A stretch of DNA of 64,000 nt from Pseudarthrobacter defluvii (GTDB lineage: Bacteria > Actinomycetota > Actinomycetes > Actinomycetales > Micrococcaceae): assembly GCF_030323865.1 (NCBI RefSeq), contig NZ_CP066362.1, positions 1,116,001-1,180,000 on the forward strand. The letters are read 5' to 3'. Position numbers and translations under genes: made by a program. Within the stretch, counting starts at the first letter, position 1; each line of letters begins with the position of its first letter. Shown here in pieces: positions 9,694 to 17,508 of the stretch. The notes under the pieces are model-generated. The model searched no databases and had not been told where the DNA came from. It worked only from the letters and a program-made list of their open reading frames with translations.

Positions 9694-10916
9694 AACGGCT
9701 CCTCGGCGTCGCGCTCGGGATCCTCACCGCCATCGGCGGGTTCGTGGACATCGGGGACCTGGTGACCAACGCCGTCGTCGGGTCTCGCTTTGGCCTGTCC
9801 CTGGTGTGGGTGGTGGTCATCGGCGTGGTGGGGATCATCCTGTTCGCCAACATGTCCGGCCGCGTGGCGGCGGTATCCGGCCGCGCCACGTTCGAGGTGA
9901 TCCGCGAACGGCTGGGCCCGCGGGCCGGGCTGGCCAACCTGTCGGCGTCGTTCCTGATCAACCTGATGACGGTCACCGCGGAGATCGGCGGTGTGGCCCT
10001 GGCCCTCCAGCTGGCCAGCAGCGTCTACTACCTGCTGTGGATACCCGTGGCCGCGGTGGCGGTGTGGCTGGTGATCTGGCGGGTCAGGTTCTCCATCATG
10101 GAAAACGTCACCGGCCTGCTGGGATTGACCCTGGTCAGCTTCGCCGTGGCGCTGTTCCTGCTCAAGCCGGACTGGGGGTCGCTCGCCGGCCAGCTGGCAC
10201 CCGCCGTGCCCCAGCAGGAAACGGTGTGGAGCTACAGCTACTACGCCATTGCCCTGTTCGGCGCCGCCCTGACCCCGTACGAGGTGTTCTTCTTCTCCTC
10301 CGGCGCTGTGGAGGAGGGGTGGAAAGCGAAGGACCTGGCCCAGTCCCGGATCAATGTGCTGGTTGGCTTCCCGCTGGGCGGCCTGCTGTCCATCTCGATC
10401 GCCGCGTGCGCCACAGTGGTCCTCCTGCCCGCCGGCATCTCGGTGACCTCGCTGTCCCAGGTGGTCCTGCCCGTGGCCGAGGGCGCCGGGAAGCTGGGGC
10501 TGGCGTTTGTCCTGGTGGGCATGGTCGCGGCCACCTTCGGTGCGGCACTGGAAACCACACTCTCCAGCGGCTACACGCTGGCGCAGTTCTTCGGCTGGTC
10601 CTGGGGCAAGTTCCGCCGCCCCGCCCAGGCCGCCCGCTTCCACCTGTCCATGATCGTGTGCCTGCTGGTGGGCATCGGCGTGCTGGCAACCGGCGTCGAC
10701 CCCGTCCTGGTGACCGAATACTCGGTGGTGTTCTCCGCGATCGCCCTGCCCCTGACCTACCTGCCCATCCTCATCGTGGCCAACGATCCCCAATACATGC
10801 GCGAGCACGTGAACGGCCGGGCGGTGAACGCGCTCGGCATGGTCTACCTGGTGATCATCCTGGTGGCGTCCATCGCCGCCATTCCGCTCATGATCGTGAC
10901 AGGAGCAGGCTCATGA
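9690..10916 (+). CDS. Nramp-related divalent metal transporter with non-canonical metal-site residues
   Basis: 408 aa with about eleven hydrophobic helices and the Nramp/LeuT-like arrangement. In canonical Nramps helix 1 carries DPGN and helix 6 carries MPHN, which bind the metal. Here the corresponding positions appear to be DIGD (20-23) and TPYE (195-198), so the proton-coupled Mn/Fe site is rebuilt without the selective Met. Such changes are known in Nramp-related subfamilies with altered selectivity (for example Mg-type), so the cargo is uncertain. It overlaps both neighbours by 4 nt, within one operon with a lipoprotein and two PRC-like proteins. Confidence 0.8.
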   Translation: MKRLLGVALGILTAIGGFVDIGDLVTNAVVGSRFGLSLVWVVVIGVVGIILFANMSGRVAAVSGRATFEVIRERLGPRAGLANLSASFLINLMTVTAEIGGVALALQLASSVYYLLWIPVAAVAVWLVIWRVRFSIMENVTGLLGLTLVSFAVALFLLKPDWGSLAGQLAPAVPQQETVWSYSYYAIALFGAALTPYEVFFFSSGAVEEGWKAKDLAQSRINVLVGFPLGGLLSISIAACATVVLLPAGISVTSLSQVVLPVAEGAGKLGLAFVLVGMVAATFGAALETTLSSGYTLAQFFGWSWGKFRRPAQAARFHLSMIVCLLVGIGVLATGVDPVLVTEYSVVFSAIALPLTYLPILIVANDPQYMREHVNGRAVNALGMVYLVIILVASIAAIPLMIVTGAGS

Positions 10917-11323
10917 CCTCCGCGCCCGCCCCGCTGCCCAAGGCCCCGCACGTGGCCGGCCGCATCCTGGATGCCCAGCTGCACCTGATGGACCGGCAGG
11001 TGTTGGACCACGACGGCGTCCCGGTCACCACCGTGGATGACCTTGAGGTGAGCGGGCCTGCTTTGGACGTGGAGATTGCGCGTGGGACGCCCCCGCCGGT
11101 GATCACGGCGCTGCTGACCGGTTCCGTCCTGGGGACGCGCATCTTCGGCGGCAGGCCGCCGTCGTCCCGGCTGATCCGCATCCCGTGGAAGGACGTGGCG
11201 GAGGTGGGGGTGGTGGTGCGGCTTGGCGTCAAGGGTGAGCCGCTGGATGCCAGCTGGGTGGAACGGTGGGTCCGGGACAAGATCATCGCCCGCATCCCGG
11301 GAGGCCGCCATGATCCTCGGTGA
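10913..11323 (+). CDS. PRC-barrel-like protein A of the Nramp operon
   Basis: 136 aa. ATG 10913 overlaps the transporter stop as ATGA. The N-terminal part (ILDAQLHLMDRQVLDHDG, then VTTVDDLEV) resembles a PRC-barrel strand pattern, in which D-x-x-G is followed by a VDD-type turn. The remainder has IRIPWKDVAEV and a C-terminal basic helix. No membrane segment. PRC-barrel modules accompany metal transport domains in some actinobacterial MgtE-N proteins, so a cytoplasmic regulatory partner of the transporter is a reasonable inference. Confidence 0.7.
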   Translation: MTSAPAPLPKAPHVAGRILDAQLHLMDRQVLDHDGVPVTTVDDLEVSGPALDVEIARGTPPPVITALLTGSVLGTRIFGGRPPSSRLIRIPWKDVAEVGVVVRLGVKGEPLDASWVERWVRDKIIARIPGGRHDPR

Positions 11324-11657
11324 CCTGCTGGGCACACCCGTGCTGGATGCCGACGGCGGAAGGCTGGGCCGGGTGGCGGATGTCCGGTTCGTGCTGGACG
11401 GTGCCCCGCACCAGCTGATGGCCGAACCGCGGCTGCTGGGGTTGGTGGTCGGGCCGCACAGCGCGGCCTCGTTCATGGGGTATGAACGGAACGGCCTCAC
11501 CCGGCCCTACATGATTGCCCGGATCCTTCGGTGGCGGCACCGCGGATCGTTCCTGGTGCTGTGGGAGGACGTTGCCATGGTGGGCGCCCGCTCCGTCCGG
11601 CTCCGTCCCGGGTTCACCCGATACAGCACCGCCCTCGAAGACGGGGCGGAGGCGTAA
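11310..11657 (+). CDS. PRC-barrel domain protein B of the Nramp operon
   Basis: 115 aa. ATG 11310 lies inside the previous gene (14-nt overlap). The N-terminus LGDLLGTPVLDADGGRLGRVADVRFV is a clear PRC-barrel start, and LLGLVVGPH gives the next strands. The C-terminal half, including FLVLWEDVAMVGARSVRLRPGF, looks like a second strand bundle. It is the last gene of the four-gene overlapping run. Probable role: cytoplasmic adaptor or regulator paired with protein A and the transporter (inference). Confidence 0.75.
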   Translation: MILGDLLGTPVLDADGGRLGRVADVRFVLDGAPHQLMAEPRLLGLVVGPHSAASFMGYERNGLTRPYMIARILRWRHRGSFLVLWEDVAMVGARSVRLRPGFTRYSTALEDGAEA

Positions 11658-11680
11658 TGCGGGCCTGAACTGGGGAGCGA

Positions 11681-11709
11681 TTAGGTGTGGGACCAATCTC
11701 CTGTAGTGT
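11681..11709 (+). promoter_or_regulatory. Tentative promoter of the cold-shock gene
   Basis: TTAGGT (11681-11686) and TAGTGT (11704-11709) are 17 bp apart. Transcription from here would give a leader of roughly 145 nt before the cspA-like start, and long leaders are typical of cold-shock genes. The -35 match is weak. Confidence 0.35.
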
Positions 11710-11860
11710 TGAACCTGTTGTTGTGTTTATGCAGTTGGTAGTTCAGGCAGTACGCGCGGTCGAAAGTCCGTGTTCTTCTGAAGTAGCGGTTTTTGAACAC
11801 CCCACGCCGGAGGGCCCGAAAGTCGGGACATCCCCTCCACCTTCACGAAGGACAAAATAA

Positions 11861-12064
11861 ATGGCTACTGGTACCGTCAAATGGTTTAACGCTGAAAAGG
11901 GCTTCGGCTTCATCTCCCCGGACGACTCCTCGCAGGACGTGTTCGCGCACTACTCCGCGATCAACTCCTCCGGCTTCCGCTCCCTCGAAGAGAACCAGAA
12001 GGTTTCCTTCGACACCGAGCAGGGCCCCAAGGGTCCCCAGGCCACCAACATCCAGGCTCTCTAA
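11861..12064 (+). CDS. cspA: Cold-shock protein (CspA family)
   Basis: 67 aa, the usual length of a single cold-shock domain. RNP-1 KGFGFI (residues 14-19) and RNP-2 VFAHY (about 27-31) are intact, so it should bind single-stranded RNA or DNA as an RNA chaperone. AAGGA lies 9 nt before ATG. The ~200-nt upstream region without genes probably holds a regulatory leader. A strong terminator follows. Very confident. Confidence 0.97.
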   Translation: MATGTVKWFNAEKGFGFISPDDSSQDVFAHYSAINSSGFRSLEENQKVSFDTEQGPKGPQATNIQAL

Positions 12065-12096
12065 TTTCCTAGGGATCCGGGACCGTTAGGTTTCTC

Positions 12097-12138
12097 AAAA
12101 AGCAGGGCTTGCCGAATTTCGGCAGGCCCTGCTTTTTT
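12097..12138 (+). terminator. Intrinsic terminator after the cold-shock gene
   Basis: The stem AAAAGCAGGGC...TGCCG / CGGCA...GCCCTGCTTTT closes on the loop AATTT and is followed by a T run. It is symmetric enough to act on both strands and also lies near the end of the gluconokinase gene. Confidence 0.9.
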
Positions 12139-12238
12139 ATTAACCCACGTGTGCTGGAAGTCCCGGGTTCCGTGCCCGGTTGGGGCGTTTGCTCCAACCG
12201 GGCACGCCGGCACTGGCGGCCTTCCGGTGCGGACAGGC

Positions 12239-12850
12239 CTAGGCGCCAGCCGGCTCCCCGGGCTGACCTGCCGCGGACGACCGGCCGGGGTGTGGATGGC
12301 CCAGTGCGCTCGATCCGGAAGCCGGAGAGAGGCCCAGGCGCCTGACAACCTCGGCGGCTTCCTCAGCGGGAGTCCGCCCCACGTCCACCACGATGGTGTT
12401 TTCATCCGGTCCCGGCGGCTCAAGGGTGGCGATCTGCGAATCCAGCAGTGACGGGGGCATGTAGTGGTCCATCCGTGCCGTCAGCCGCCGGCCGATCTGT
12501 TCCTTGGAGCCGGACAGATGCACGAAAACGACGTTCTTCTCGCGGAGCCGGTCCCGGTAGATCTTCTTCAGCGCCGAGCAGGTGATGATGCCCGGTATTC
12601 CAGCCATCGTATGCTCAATGATCCACGAGGCGATGGTGTCCAGCCAGGGCCAGCGGTCTTCGTCCGTCAGGGGGATCCCGGAGGCCATCTTTGCCACGTT
12701 TTCGGCTGGGTGCAGGTCGTCGCCTTCCTCCAGGTCCCAGCCGAGCTGGCCCGCAAGGATGCCTGCCACCGTCGACTTGCCCGACCCGGACACGCCCATG
12801 ATGACGAGAACCGGCTGCTGGACGGACTCGGGGGTGGGTGCGGCGTCCAT
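12239..12850 (-). CDS. gntK: Gluconokinase
   Basis: 203 aa. The P-loop GVSGSGKST near the N-terminus, EEGDDLHPAENVAKMASGIPL and CSALKKIYRDRLR are diagnostic for thermoresistant-type gluconokinase, which converts gluconate to 6-phosphogluconate. The C-terminal ~25 residues (Pro/Gly/Ser-rich) extend beyond the usual length. Its ATG overlaps the stop of the upstream permease gene by one base (TGATG), so the pair is coupled. Confidence 0.93.
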   Translation of the reverse strand: MDAAPTPESVQQPVLVIMGVSGSGKSTVAGILAGQLGWDLEEGDDLHPAENVAKMASGIPLTDEDRWPWLDTIASWIIEHTMAGIPGIITCSALKKIYRDRLREKNVVFVHLSGSKEQIGRRLTARMDHYMPPSLLDSQIATLEPPGPDENTIVVDVGRTPAEEAAEVVRRLGLSPASGSSALGHPHPGRSSAAGQPGEPAGA

Positions 12851-14256
12851 CAAGGGATCACCACTGAGAGGATCATGACCAGGGCGAATCCGACCACGGA
12901 GATGAGGGTTTCCATGACGGACCACGTTTTGAATGTCTGGCCTACGCTCAGGCCAAAGAGTTCCTTGACCAGCCAGAAACCGGCGTCGTTCACGTGGGAG
13001 AGGAACAAGGAGCCAGCGCCGACAGCGAGGACGAGCAGGCCTGCGTGGCCGGGGGAGAGGCTTGCCGCCAAGGGCGCAACAATGCCTGCCGCCGTCACCG
13101 TTGCCACGGTGGCTGAACCGGTTGCGAGCCGGATTGCGACCGCGATGAGGAAGCCCAGGACCAGGACGGAGATGTTGGCTCCGGTGGCCCACTTGGCAAC
13201 GGCATCGCCCACTCCGGCTCCGATGAGGGTCTGCTTGAATCCGCCACCTGCACCCACGATCAGGATCACCGCCGCGATGGGGCCCACCGACGCGCCGATC
13301 TTGCTTCCGATCTTGGTGCCGGTGAAGCCGACGGCATAGCCGAACGTCACCAGGGCCAGCAGGACTGCGAGGGTCATGGCCACCAGCGGTTCACCGATGA
13401 AGTCAAAGAAGACGCGGGCCGCGCTGGGGTTCTTGGAGTTGGGGTCAACGATGTCCACTACGGCCTTGAGGAGCATCAGCACCACAGGGAAGACGATGGT
13501 CAGCAGGGTCACGAGGAAGGTCGGCTGGCGTTTAACGTCGGGGTCGGCCTGGGTGTGTTCGGTGTCGATGCCGCCGGCCACCTTGGGTGCATCCACCGGC
13601 ACCCAGCGCGCAGCGTAGATGGCGAACAGCGGACCGCAGATGATGACGGTGGGAATGGCGATCAGGAGGCCGAGGGCCAGGGTGATGCCCAGCGGGGCGT
13701 TGAGGCTGGAGATGGCCACGAGCGGGCCGGGGTGCGGCGGGACCAGGCCGTGCAGGACCGAGAGGCCAGCGAGGGCGGGAATGGCAACGCGCATCAGCTT
13801 CCGGCCGGAGCGCTGGGCCACCAGGACGATGACAGGAAGCAGCAGCACAAGGCCGATTTCGAAGAACATCGGCAAACCGATGATGACGGCCACCAGTGCC
13901 ATGGCCCAGGGCAGGACTTTCGGGGAGACTTTGCCAAGCAGGGTGTCCACCACCCGGTTGGCGCCCCCGGAGTCTGCCAACAGTTTGCCCAGCATGGCGC
14001 CGAGCGCGATCAGCAGGCCAACTTCTTTCAGCGTGCCACCGACGCCGTCTTCGAAGTTGCTGACGACCTTGCCCAGTTCGACCCCGGAGGCGAGGCCAAC
14101 AAACGCCGATCCAAGGACCAGCGAGAGGAACGGGTGGAGTTTGAGTTTGACGATCAGGAAAACGATCAGCGCAATGCCGATGGCAGCGACCACGACCAGT
14201 TGCGTATCGTGTCCGTTCCACGGCTCTGTGGCGGCGGGAAGGAGAAGGGATTGCAT
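12850..14256 (-). CDS. gntP: Gluconate:H+ symporter, GntP family
   Basis: 468 aa from ATG 14256, which has GAGGAA at ideal spacing. About 12-14 hydrophobic helices. The motifs GLSVLHGLVPPHPGPL and GSLFLSHVNDAGFWLVK are hallmarks of the GntP family. It imports gluconate for the coupled kinase downstream. The longer frame to 14406 is not supported because it runs through the operator region. Confidence 0.93.
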   Translation of the reverse strand: MQSLLLPAATEPWNGHDTQLVVVAAIGIALIVFLIVKLKLHPFLSLVLGSAFVGLASGVELGKVVSNFEDGVGGTLKEVGLLIALGAMLGKLLADSGGANRVVDTLLGKVSPKVLPWAMALVAVIIGLPMFFEIGLVLLLPVIVLVAQRSGRKLMRVAIPALAGLSVLHGLVPPHPGPLVAISSLNAPLGITLALGLLIAIPTVIICGPLFAIYAARWVPVDAPKVAGGIDTEHTQADPDVKRQPTFLVTLLTIVFPVVLMLLKAVVDIVDPNSKNPSAARVFFDFIGEPLVAMTLAVLLALVTFGYAVGFTGTKIGSKIGASVGPIAAVILIVGAGGGFKQTLIGAGVGDAVAKWATGANISVLVLGFLIAVAIRLATGSATVATVTAAGIVAPLAASLSPGHAGLLVLAVGAGSLFLSHVNDAGFWLVKELFGLSVGQTFKTWSVMETLISVVGFALVMILSVVIP

Positions 14257-14309
14257 GTTGCTTCCTCGATGTGGGGTACGGCCGCCAACGAAACTGGTGG
14301 CGTGCCGTA

Positions 14310-14355
14310 ATAAGTATGACGTATGACACCACCGTACTGAATATGTCCTACTTAT
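14310..14355. promoter_or_regulatory. Inverted-repeat operator upstream of gntP
   Basis: ATAAGTATGACGTA (14310-14323) and TATGTCCTACTTAT (14342-14355) are inverted copies with 12 of 14 matches, about 54 nt before the gntP start. The left arm contains a tandem GTATGAC. The GT-N-ATAC-like half-sites, read on the minus strand, resemble GntR-family operators, so gluconate-responsive repression is a reasonable inference. No regulator gene is adjacent. Confidence 0.55.
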
Positions 14356-14512
14356 ATGAACTCCACGCAACGCTCCAGCAGCTCCCGCGCCAGCTGAAAG
14401 AGCCAACTGCGGGTGGCCCTGACGTGGCTGGTGGGAACACCTGCCGCGTCGCCGTCGTTATGCCCGTTGGTGCGCCACGCCGGTGCGCCGCCCGCCGACC
14501 GAAGGACACCCC

Positions 14513-15337
14513 TTGACTCCTCGCACCATTGTGATTACCGGCGCCAGCGACGGCATCGGAGCGGCAGCGGCACGGACGCTGGCCAAGGCAGGGGAGCAGG
14601 TGGTCGTCGTCGGCCGGTCCTCGGAAAAGACCCGCGCCCTGGCCGGAGACATCGGCGCGGACCACTACCTGGCCGACTTCGCCGAACTGGCACAGGTCCG
14701 CGACCTCGCGGAGAAACTGAAGGCCAACTACCCGCGCATCGACGTCCTGGCCAACAACGCCGGTGGCATCATGGGCAAGCGCACCCTCACCGTGGACGGC
14801 AACGAATCCACGTTCCAGGTCAACCACCTGGCGCCGTTCCTGCTCACCACCCTCCTCATGGACACGCTCACCGCCAGCAAGGCGAAGGTGATCAACACCT
14901 CCAGCGCCGCCAATAACTTCGGCAAGCTGGACCTCTTCGACCTCGCGGCTGAGCACGGCTATAGCACCAACCGGGCCTACGGCACCGGCAAGCTGGCCAA
15001 CATCCTGTTCACCTCCGAGCTGCACCGCCGCTTCCACGAAGAGGGCATTACGACGGCGGCGTTCCACCCCGGCGTGGTCCGCACCAACTTCGCGGCGGAG
15101 TCTTCAAGCCCCTTCCGGCACGTGTACACAACGCTGCTGAACCGGTTCATGCTCAGCCCTGACCAGGGTGCCGACACGATGCTGTGGCTCATCAACGGCA
15201 CCGCGGGCACGGACTGGATTTCCGGCGCCTACTACGCCAAACGCGCACTGGCCAAGGCCAGCCCCCAGGCGTACGCCGCCGTGCTGGCGCGCGGACTGTG
15301 GGAGAAGAGCGGGGAACTGGTCAAGGCGTTCACCTGA
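14513..15337 (+). CDS. Short-chain dehydrogenase/reductase
   Basis: 274 aa from TTG 14513, chosen because GAAGGA precedes it by about 7 nt and the Rossmann strand follows at once. The cofactor motif TGASDGIG, the NNAGG structural motif, and the active-site Ser (NTSSA) and YGTGK (Tyr-x3-Lys) are all present. It resembles the retinol-dehydrogenase/WWOX-like group of SDRs, probably NADP-dependent. Substrate unknown. It is divergent from gntP and shares the intergenic operator region. Confidence 0.88.
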   Translation: MTPRTIVITGASDGIGAAAARTLAKAGEQVVVVGRSSEKTRALAGDIGADHYLADFAELAQVRDLAEKLKANYPRIDVLANNAGGIMGKRTLTVDGNESTFQVNHLAPFLLTTLLMDTLTASKAKVINTSSAANNFGKLDLFDLAAEHGYSTNRAYGTGKLANILFTSELHRRFHEEGITTAAFHPGVVRTNFAAESSSPFRHVYTTLLNRFMLSPDQGADTMLWLINGTAGTDWISGAYYAKRALAKASPQAYAAVLARGLWEKSGELVKAFT

Positions 15338-15345
15338 ACAGGCCG

Positions 15346-16011
15346 TTATTCGCAGCCCACGCCGTCGTGGTCCGCGTCCAGCCCGTAGATGTCCCGGCCA
15401 ATGACCTGGACCGGCCCGCGGACGTAGGCAGGTCCGTTGCCGCTTCCGCCGGCGCAGTCCACGTCGGAGGCGATAGGGACGCAGCCTGAATAGTTGGGGT
15501 CGCAGCCCGGATTGGTCCCCGGAACGGCTGGTGCCACGCGAGCCGGAGGGGCGGCGGCCTTCGCAGCTGCCTCCGCGGCTGCCTTTGCTGCCGCCTCCTG
15601 GGCCGCCTTCGCCTCGGCGGCCTGCTGGGCTGCTGCAGCGTCGGCAGCGGCCTTGTCTGCTGCTGCCTTGTCTGCCGCGGCTTTATCGGCGGCCGCTTTG
15701 TCTGCCGCCGCCTTCTCCGCTGCTGCTTTGTCTGCCGCCGCTTTCGCTGCCTCCGCGGCGGCGATCTTGTCGGTAACCCGCTTGGATTCGGCGGCTTCGA
15801 GCCACACCAGCCTGCCGGACTCGTCCTTGGTGCATACGTAGCTCGTGCCGCCAGCGACCTGCTGGGCGTTGACAGCCGTGCACGGCGTGTTGGCGACGCG
15901 GGCGCTGGCGGTGGGAGTCGCCGTGGGGGTTGCGGAGGCAGCGTCGGTGGCGGGTCCGGCAGCGGAGGTCAGCGCGGCCTGGGGTGCGCCGCAGCCGGCC
16001 AGGAGAAGCAC
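15346..16011 (-). CDS. Excalibur-domain lipoprotein with an Ala/Lys coiled region; true start unclear
   Basis: 221 aa from GTG 16011. The C-terminus has the Excalibur calcium-binding motif DADHDGVGCE with paired Cys (GCDPNYSGC, DVDC). The middle is a long AADKAAADKAA-type repeat, presumably helical. The first Cys, in LLLAGC, is a lipobox, but the start at 16011 leaves only six residues before it. The frame is open upstream and encodes a perfect n/h-region (KGTSKAKGAGAAAAVV) back to about 16050, preceded by a GGAAGGGG ribosome site, yet contains no ATG, GTG or TTG. Either a rare start codon is used or the start was lost. A surface Ca2+-binding role is inferred. Confidence 0.75.
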   Translation of the reverse strand: MLLLAGCGAPQAALTSAAGPATDAASATPTATPTASARVANTPCTAVNAQQVAGGTSYVCTKDESGRLVWLEAAESKRVTDKIAAAEAAKAAADKAAAEKAAADKAAADKAAADKAAADKAAADAAAAQQAAEAKAAQEAAAKAAAEAAAKAAAPPARVAPAVPGTNPGCDPNYSGCVPIASDVDCAGGSGNGPAYVRGPVQVIGRDIYGLDADHDGVGCE

Positions 16012-16269
16012 GACGGCGGCAGCGGCCCCGGCGCCCTTCGCCTTACTGGTCCCCTTCCGCAGTGAAGATACTGCCGGGGGCGGACGAAGCTACGCTGGCC
16101 GTGCATCCGCATCCAGCACACGCATTTGGGGGACAACTATGCCCGGCTTCCACAACTTTTCCCTGCCCTCTTCACGCCGCCAGGAAGACACATCCCCGGG
16201 GGGGAGAACTGGGTTAAGCGCAAATCTTGATTTATTCCTTGGGCAACCCTCAGAGACGGCGGGTTGGCG

Positions 16270-16617
16270 TCAATTTCCGTCCTGTGACCCGTCCGGGGAT
16301 TCGCTGTGCGGTGCACCCTTCGCCCCGTCGTGCGTTGGGTCCGGGCCGTGGCCGGGCTTCTTGCCGTTGGGGCTGTAGGGCGCCATACGGCGGGGCGGCA
16401 GCTCCTTGATGAGTTCGTTGACCGCATGCGCCACGAGGTCCCGTTCATGGGAAGGCAGTTCCAGCGATCCATTGAGGTAGGCGTCAATCTCGTACTCGCC
16501 GGCCGCCCCCGTGAAACTGAAATAGCGCATCCAGACTGCACTGAGGGTTATCCCGGATTCCTGCATGGCTTCGCGGGTTGCCTGCGCCTGCTTTGAAGGG
16601 CTGGCTGATTCGTCCAC
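16270..16617 (-). CDS. Hypothetical small protein in an operon with the ANTAR regulator
   Basis: 115 aa, GTG start 9 nt downstream of the ANTAR gene's stop, with AGGA upstream. The conserved-looking core is SAVWMRYFSFTGAAGEYEIDAYLNG; the C-terminal 40 residues are polar, Gly/Pro/Asp-rich and probably disordered. No family recognised. Cotranscription with a stress-type RNA-binding regulator suggests a related stress role; that is inference. Confidence 0.65.
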   Translation of the reverse strand: MDESASPSKQAQATREAMQESGITLSAVWMRYFSFTGAAGEYEIDAYLNGSLELPSHERDLVAHAVNELIKELPPRRMAPYSPNGKKPGHGPDPTHDGAKGAPHSESPDGSQDGN

Positions 16618-16626
16618 AGGGCGGTC

Positions 16627-17343
16627 CTACTCGCCGGAGGTACCGTCGAGGATCCCGCGTGCTATCTCCTGCAGTGGCCTGCCCTCTTTCCGGGAGGCGG
16701 CCAGCAACACTTCCAGGGCCTCGCGGGAGACAATGCCCAGCCGCTCCATCAGGATGCCCTGGGCCTGCGAGATCATGTCCCTGTTGGCAAGGGCCTCCAC
16801 GAGTTGCGCGCTCAGCCGTTGTGTTGCCTCCCGGTCCCGCACGCTGCCGAGCAGGGCGGCCGCAGGCCCGGCCAGCCGCTCAATCAGGAAGACGGAATGA
16901 TCATCGAAAGCCATGGGCGACGGCGAGTACACCTTTAGCGCACCGATCCGCCTTCCCTCAGTGGTCAGCGGGGCACTGAGCACGGACCGCAGCGGAAGGC
17001 CCGCAATCGCAGCAGTCCACCTGGGCCAGCGGGTCTCCTGCGCGGTGTCCTGGATTATGATGGCCCGCTGTTCGGCCCATGCGCTCAGGCACGGTCCCTG
17101 TCCCAGTTCATACTGCAGCTTGTCTGCCTGGAGAACGAAGGGATCGGTGGCACCGGCACTTTCCCTGCGCCCACGGGCGTTGATGATTGAAGCACCGGCG
17201 CCTACCGCGTTAGGGATCGAATCGCGGAGGGCGTAGGCCAGGGACTGAACAGACTTGGACGCGCTCTCCTCGGTAAGGAAGCCGCCAGCGGCTTGACCCG
17301 TGAGCTTGGCCAGTTCATCGGCCAGCGGTAGGGAGTTGTCCAT
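16627..17343 (-). CDS. GAF-ANTAR transcription antitermination regulator
   Basis: 238 aa. A GAF domain (about 25-165) is followed by an ANTAR RNA-binding three-helix module (about 170-230) with the typical LVEALANRDMISQAQGILMERLGIVSREAL. ANTAR proteins bind paired RNA hairpins to prevent termination; the GAF part is the likely sensory input. This GAF-ANTAR layout is common in actinobacteria. It leads a two-gene unit with the 115-aa hypothetical. Its RNA targets are not evident in the window. Confidence 0.9.
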   Translation of the reverse strand: MDNSLPLADELAKLTGQAAGGFLTEESASKSVQSLAYALRDSIPNAVGAGASIINARGRRESAGATDPFVLQADKLQYELGQGPCLSAWAEQRAIIIQDTAQETRWPRWTAAIAGLPLRSVLSAPLTTEGRRIGALKVYSPSPMAFDDHSVFLIERLAGPAAALLGSVRDREATQRLSAQLVEALANRDMISQAQGILMERLGIVSREALEVLLAASRKEGRPLQEIARGILDGTSGE

Positions 17344-17508
17344 AGTTGATCACCTATTCGTGCCCCGACGCCGAGACTGCTGGATGAAAGGTTGGCCGGC
17401 TCTTCCCATCGGAACGGCAAGAGCAGGTCAAAGTGCGTGGCGCGGTTGTGCCTTTGATGAAAACACTAGTCCCTTCCGTTACGGATGCACCTGCCCGCAA
17501 CGCCCTGC

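Noticed and set aside
9138..10808. 556-codon open frame antisense to the Nramp-like gene
   Set aside because: His/Gln/Asp/Gly-rich composition typical of an antisense shadow; the plus strand encodes a clear transporter with coupled neighbours.
9690..10916. Naming the transporter mntH
   Set aside because: The canonical metal-binding motifs are replaced, so Mn2+ transport cannot be assumed.
12464..13339. Plus-strand open frame across gntK/gntP
   Set aside because: Antisense shadow of two well-recognised genes; no ribosome site or family likeness.
14257..14406. N-terminal extension of the gluconate permease
   Set aside because: It would cover the operator and lacks a ribosome site; ATG 14256 has GAGGAA.
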